From Alistipes shahii WAL 8301 (lineage in GTDB: Bacteria; Bacteroidota; Bacteroidia; Bacteroidales; Rikenellaceae): a stretch of 64,000 nt of DNA. The position numbers were made by a program, and so were the translations under genes. The notes below the pieces were generated by a model that searched no databases, had not been told where the DNA came from, and saw nothing but the letters and a program-made list of their open reading frames with translations. Positions within the stretch are counted from its first letter, which is position 1. Each line of letters starts with the position of its first letter. Below are positions 61,604 through 64,000 of the stretch, piece by piece. The stretch covers positions 3,596,001 to 3,660,000 of the forward strand of contig NZ_CP102253.1 of assembly GCF_025145845.1 (NCBI RefSeq). Direction: 5' to 3'.

Positions 61604-62684
61604 GATTATCGCCGGATCGTCGTTCGGTGCAACGGTCAGCTATGTAATGAAAGAGCAGTCGCGGATATTGGGTTTTGAGGGTATTGAGCCGCCGGGCGTG
61701 CAGGATATGGTACGCGATTTCAAAGACCAGACGCTATTGAATCCCCGGATCAAAAACGCAGTCGGACATATATCGTTACCCTTCTCTCCGAAAGATGCTG
61801 ACCGACTGACCGACCCGGCTATGGCGCAGATTGCACGGGAGTATATGGAGCGCATGGGGATTCGGAACACACTGTTTCTAATCGTCCGGCACATGGATCA
61901 GGCGCATCCGCATTGTCATATCGTCTACAACCGGGTCGGAAACGACGGGCAGACCATATCGGACAAGAATATCAAAATCCGGAACGGCAAGGTTTGCAAG
62001 GAGCTTACAGCCAAGTATGGTTTATACTATCCGAAAGGCAAAGAGCAGGTGCGGCGTGAACGGTTGCGCGAGCCGGACAAGACCAAGTACGCCATTTACG
62101 ACGCTATCCGGAGTTGTCTGCCCAGATGCAAGTCATGGAGCGATCTGGAGAAACGATTGCAGGAACGAGGTATTACGACCACATTCAAGTATTGCGGGAA
62201 TACCGACCGCAGGCAGGGCGTATTGTTTGGTATGAACGGCTACACCTTTTCCGGCTCGAAGATTGACCGGGCTTTCAGCTTCTCCAAGTTAGACCGTCAT
62301 TTCTCGCAGGCACAGCGGATCGTTACTCCCATCTCACAGCCCCGTTATTCCGCGCAGGCGGTCGGGAATTTATCGGCAGCAGTTAGCCATTACCGTTCGG
62401 CGTTCGCCGGGTTGTTCGGCAGTCGCAGTAATTCGGGCGAATCCCTCGATTTGGGCGGCTTCGGCGTGGCGGGCGGTATAATTTTACCACCGGGCGGGTA
62501 TTGCGGCTCAATCGCCCCGGAACAGATGCAGCGGAGGATCGGGGAATCCCACGAGGAACACATTGCCCGCATTACGGCCCTGATCCGGCAGGCGACCGAA
62601 GCGATGCTGATCGAACAGGCCGAGCGAAGCCGCAGAATCCGGGAACAACAAACTAAAAAACGTCAAATTAAAATACATCGTTAA
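61593..62684 (+). CDS. Relaxase / mobilization nuclease
   Basis: MOB-family relaxase of 363 residues. N-terminus MIGKIIAGSSFGATVSYVM (the region of the nicking Tyr), then the metal motif RHMDQAHPHCHIVYNRV (HxDx4HxH) and DKNIKIRNGKVCKELTAKYGL. The C-terminal part is basic (RRIREQQTKKRQIKIHR). It nicks at oriT and leads the strand during conjugal mobilization by a helper element. Intact, ends in TAA, and is followed after 3 bp by an accessory gene. Confidence 0.93.
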   Translation: MIGKIIAGSSFGATVSYVMKEQSRILGFEGIEPPGVQDMVRDFKDQTLLNPRIKNAVGHISLPFSPKDADRLTDPAMAQIAREYMERMGIRNTLFLIVRHMDQAHPHCHIVYNRVGNDGQTISDKNIKIRNGKVCKELTAKYGLYYPKGKEQVRRERLREPDKTKYAIYDAIRSCLPRCKSWSDLEKRLQERGITTTFKYCGNTDRRQGVLFGMNGYTFSGSKIDRAFSFSKLDRHFSQAQRIVTPISQPRYSAQAVGNLSAAVSHYRSAFAGLFGSRSNSGESLDLGGFGVAGGIILPPGGYCGSIAPEQMQRRIGESHEEHIARITALIRQATEAMLIEQAERSRRIREQQTKKRQIKIHR

Positions 62685-62687
62685 AGT

Positions 62688-63506
62688 ATGGCAGAGGAAA
62701 AAACCGTCGCATTGGATTGCGACCAATACGAAGATTTCAAGGAAGAATTTATCAAGGCTTTCAAGGCCGAGATTGCAAAGCTACAGAGCGGCGGCGACAA
62801 TACAGCCCTGATGCAGCGGATCGACGAGATAGCCCGAGTGCAGAATCTTTCGGCGGAGCAGATCACCAATTTTATCAACCGCATCGGGCAGATCGACATT
62901 AAACCCGTGGTCGAGGTACAGCCGCCCGACATGACGGACGTAAACAGGGCTTTCGGAAAGATCAACGTCAGCACGGAGATACTCGCCGAAGCGATGAAGC
63001 GGATAAATGCCGAGGTAAAGGGTGCATTAAGCGACGAGAAGATCAAAAAGGCAGTACAGCTGTTCGTAAGCCGCGAGGTGGAGAAATACAAAGAGATATT
63101 AGACGGTCATTGGTCACGTATAAACAGTACGTTAGATCATTTGCTGCATCGGATTCCCTACAATTACGACATCAACAAACGGTTAGTTCGGGCGTGTGTA
63201 TGACTGGCTCTGACTGCCGGGCTATCCGTTGTGGGAAATATTTGGCAGGCCGTGAACAATCGGCAATACCGCAAGAATGATTGGAAATACCGATATATGC
63301 AGGCTGTCTGGCACGGAGAAATGCAACTCATTACCGACCTCGACCGGGTGTTCGAACAAGGCGAGGATAAGAACATCGACGTGGTGAAAAGAGAGGTCAG
63401 GCAGTATGAAAAAGAGATCAAGAAACGCGGCGCGGCAGTCGTAAACCAAGAGCGGACAAAGGCCGAAAAAGAGAAAACGCAGAAAACAAAGGCCAAGAAA
63501 AAGTAG
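62688..63506 (+). pseudogene. Accessory mobilization protein with in-frame TGA
   Basis: Reads MAEEKTVALDCDQYEDFKEEF..., a helical protein with ILDGHWSRINSTLDHLLHRIPYNYDINKRLVRACV up to TGA at 63201-63203, then in frame LALTAGLSVVGNIWQAVNN and a charged coiled C-terminus to TAG at 63504 (272 codons). The stretch over the TGA is the hydrophobic, probably membrane-spanning segment, which is thus cut. Trp would fit the context. It is the usual third gene after mobC-relaxase in Bacteroidota elements; its role is not established. Confidence 0.7.
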
Positions 63507-63514
63507 GATGACAG

Positions 63515-63559
63515 AAAAGGGGCTTGCGGGATCGTCAATGATCCTGCAAGTCCCCTTTT
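63515..63559. terminator. Bidirectional terminator
   Basis: A stem of about 19 bp (AAAAGGGG.CTTGCGGGATC with GATCCTGCAAGTCCCCTTTT, one bulge and one G-U) between convergent genes. Confidence 0.92.
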
Positions 63560-63578
63560 CGTTCGGATGATTGGCCGT

Positions 63579-63999
63579 TTATTGCCGTTCGCTCAATTCT
63601 TTATATAGCTCCAGCCGCAGGCCGCACAGGTTTTCGATAATCCCGCCCGCTTTGCGGACGCGCTCCATATGTATCTCCAACTTTTGCGGTGCGATGTCGA
63701 ACCGAATGCCATAGGGAGCCTTCATCAGAAAACTCTTCAGACGCGGCAGCGTGAAGATGTTTTCGATATGGGTGTCGTCGAAAGCAAGCATCAACTTCGT
63801 GGAAAGCGTCCGCATCCGGTCGTGCATGATGACTGGATCGTGGCTGTCGAACTCCAGACCGTGATAGACGTAGTAAAGCGTGTGATAGAAATAGACCATT
63901 GCCTGCGCCGAGAACTGCGCGGCCAGACGCATATTACGGCTCTCGCTGAAAGCGTCCTGCGCCTGTTCAAGCAGTTCATTGCCCTGCGTTCGGAACGTG
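63579..63999 (-). CDS. Hypothetical protein, 5' end beyond the window
   Basis: The minus-strand frame stays open from the TAA at 63581 to the window edge, so the start is outside. At least 139 residues: NELLEQAQDAFSESRN, then MRLAAQFSAQAMVYFYHTLYYVYHGLEF, KLMLAFDDTHIENIFTLPRLKSFLMK and a basic/acidic helical C-terminus. No family recognised; no Trp codons. Part of the mobile element by position. Confidence 0.6.
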   Translation of the reverse strand, partial: TFRTQGNELLEQAQDAFSESRNMRLAAQFSAQAMVYFYHTLYYVYHGLEFDSHDPVIMHDRMRTLSTKLMLAFDDTHIENIFTLPRLKSFLMKAPYGIRFDIAPQKLEIHMERVRKAGGIIENLCGLRLELYKELSERQ

Positions 64000-64000
64000 T

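Noticed and set aside
1..64000. CRISPR array or prophage structural genes
   Set aside because: No regularly spaced repeats of CRISPR size and no capsid, tail or terminase genes were seen; the right-end element is mobilizable, not a phage.

Overview
The window looks like chromosome of a GC-rich gut Bacteroidota, most like Alistipes (Rikenellaceae). The reasons are a SusC/SusD glycan locus, LytTR and AraC regulators, promoters of the Bacteroidota TTTG / TAnnTTTG type, starts without a clear Shine-Dalgarno, and a Rho carrying a long Ala/Pro/Glu-rich insert. The genus is inference. Housekeeping genes are GC-rich. The insertion sequence, the PHP/eptA pair and the mobile element at the right end look visibly AT-richer.

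Layout. 0.1-17.7 kb is core: a Spy-like periplasmic protein, a LytS/LytTR two-component pair, gamma-carbonic anhydrase, mazG, a GH20 hexosaminidase, a YhhN protein, pheT, then trpB2 behind a complete Trp leader-peptide attenuator, an EamA permease, lysA, lepA, an acyl-CoA ligase and tRNA-Gly(CCC). 17.8-37.0 kb is a beta-mannan utilization locus: DUF4886 hydrolase, GH2 beta-mannosidase and AraC regulator on the minus strand, facing a sodium symporter, GH130, SusC (split by an IS), SusD, a duplicated-module surface lipoprotein, two paralogous clan GH-A hydrolases (the second frameshifted) and a GH26 mannanase. 37.3-44.1 kb holds glpK-glpF, a secreted flavodoxin, an AraC regulator, rho and an S1/P1 nuclease.

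44.2-55.7 kb has redox and cofactor genes: a frameshifted ferredoxin-type aldo/keto reductase, DUF1893, and a TonB receptor / ECF S-component / DUF362 operon. Next comes a cobalamin riboswitch ahead of nrdD-nrdG, then a DUF2284 protein and a small hypothetical. A YidE/YbjL-type permease is preceded by a second cobalamin riboswitch on the minus strand. 55.9-58.7 kb is a PHP-domain membrane protein broken at a run of eight G, overlapping a lipid A phosphoethanolamine transferase gene.

59.0-64.0 kb is the left part of an integrative mobilizable element: tyrosine integrase, excisionase-like HTH, MobC-like protein, MOB relaxase and accessory mobilization protein. Three of its genes each carry one in-frame TGA, at least one of them where Trp is expected; the other unambiguous stops in the element are TAA or TAG.

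The most interesting signals are the trp attenuator, the poly-G switch-like locus, the TGA pattern in the mobile element, the IS that precisely splits SusC, and the B12 riboswitch in front of a YidE/YbjL permease.
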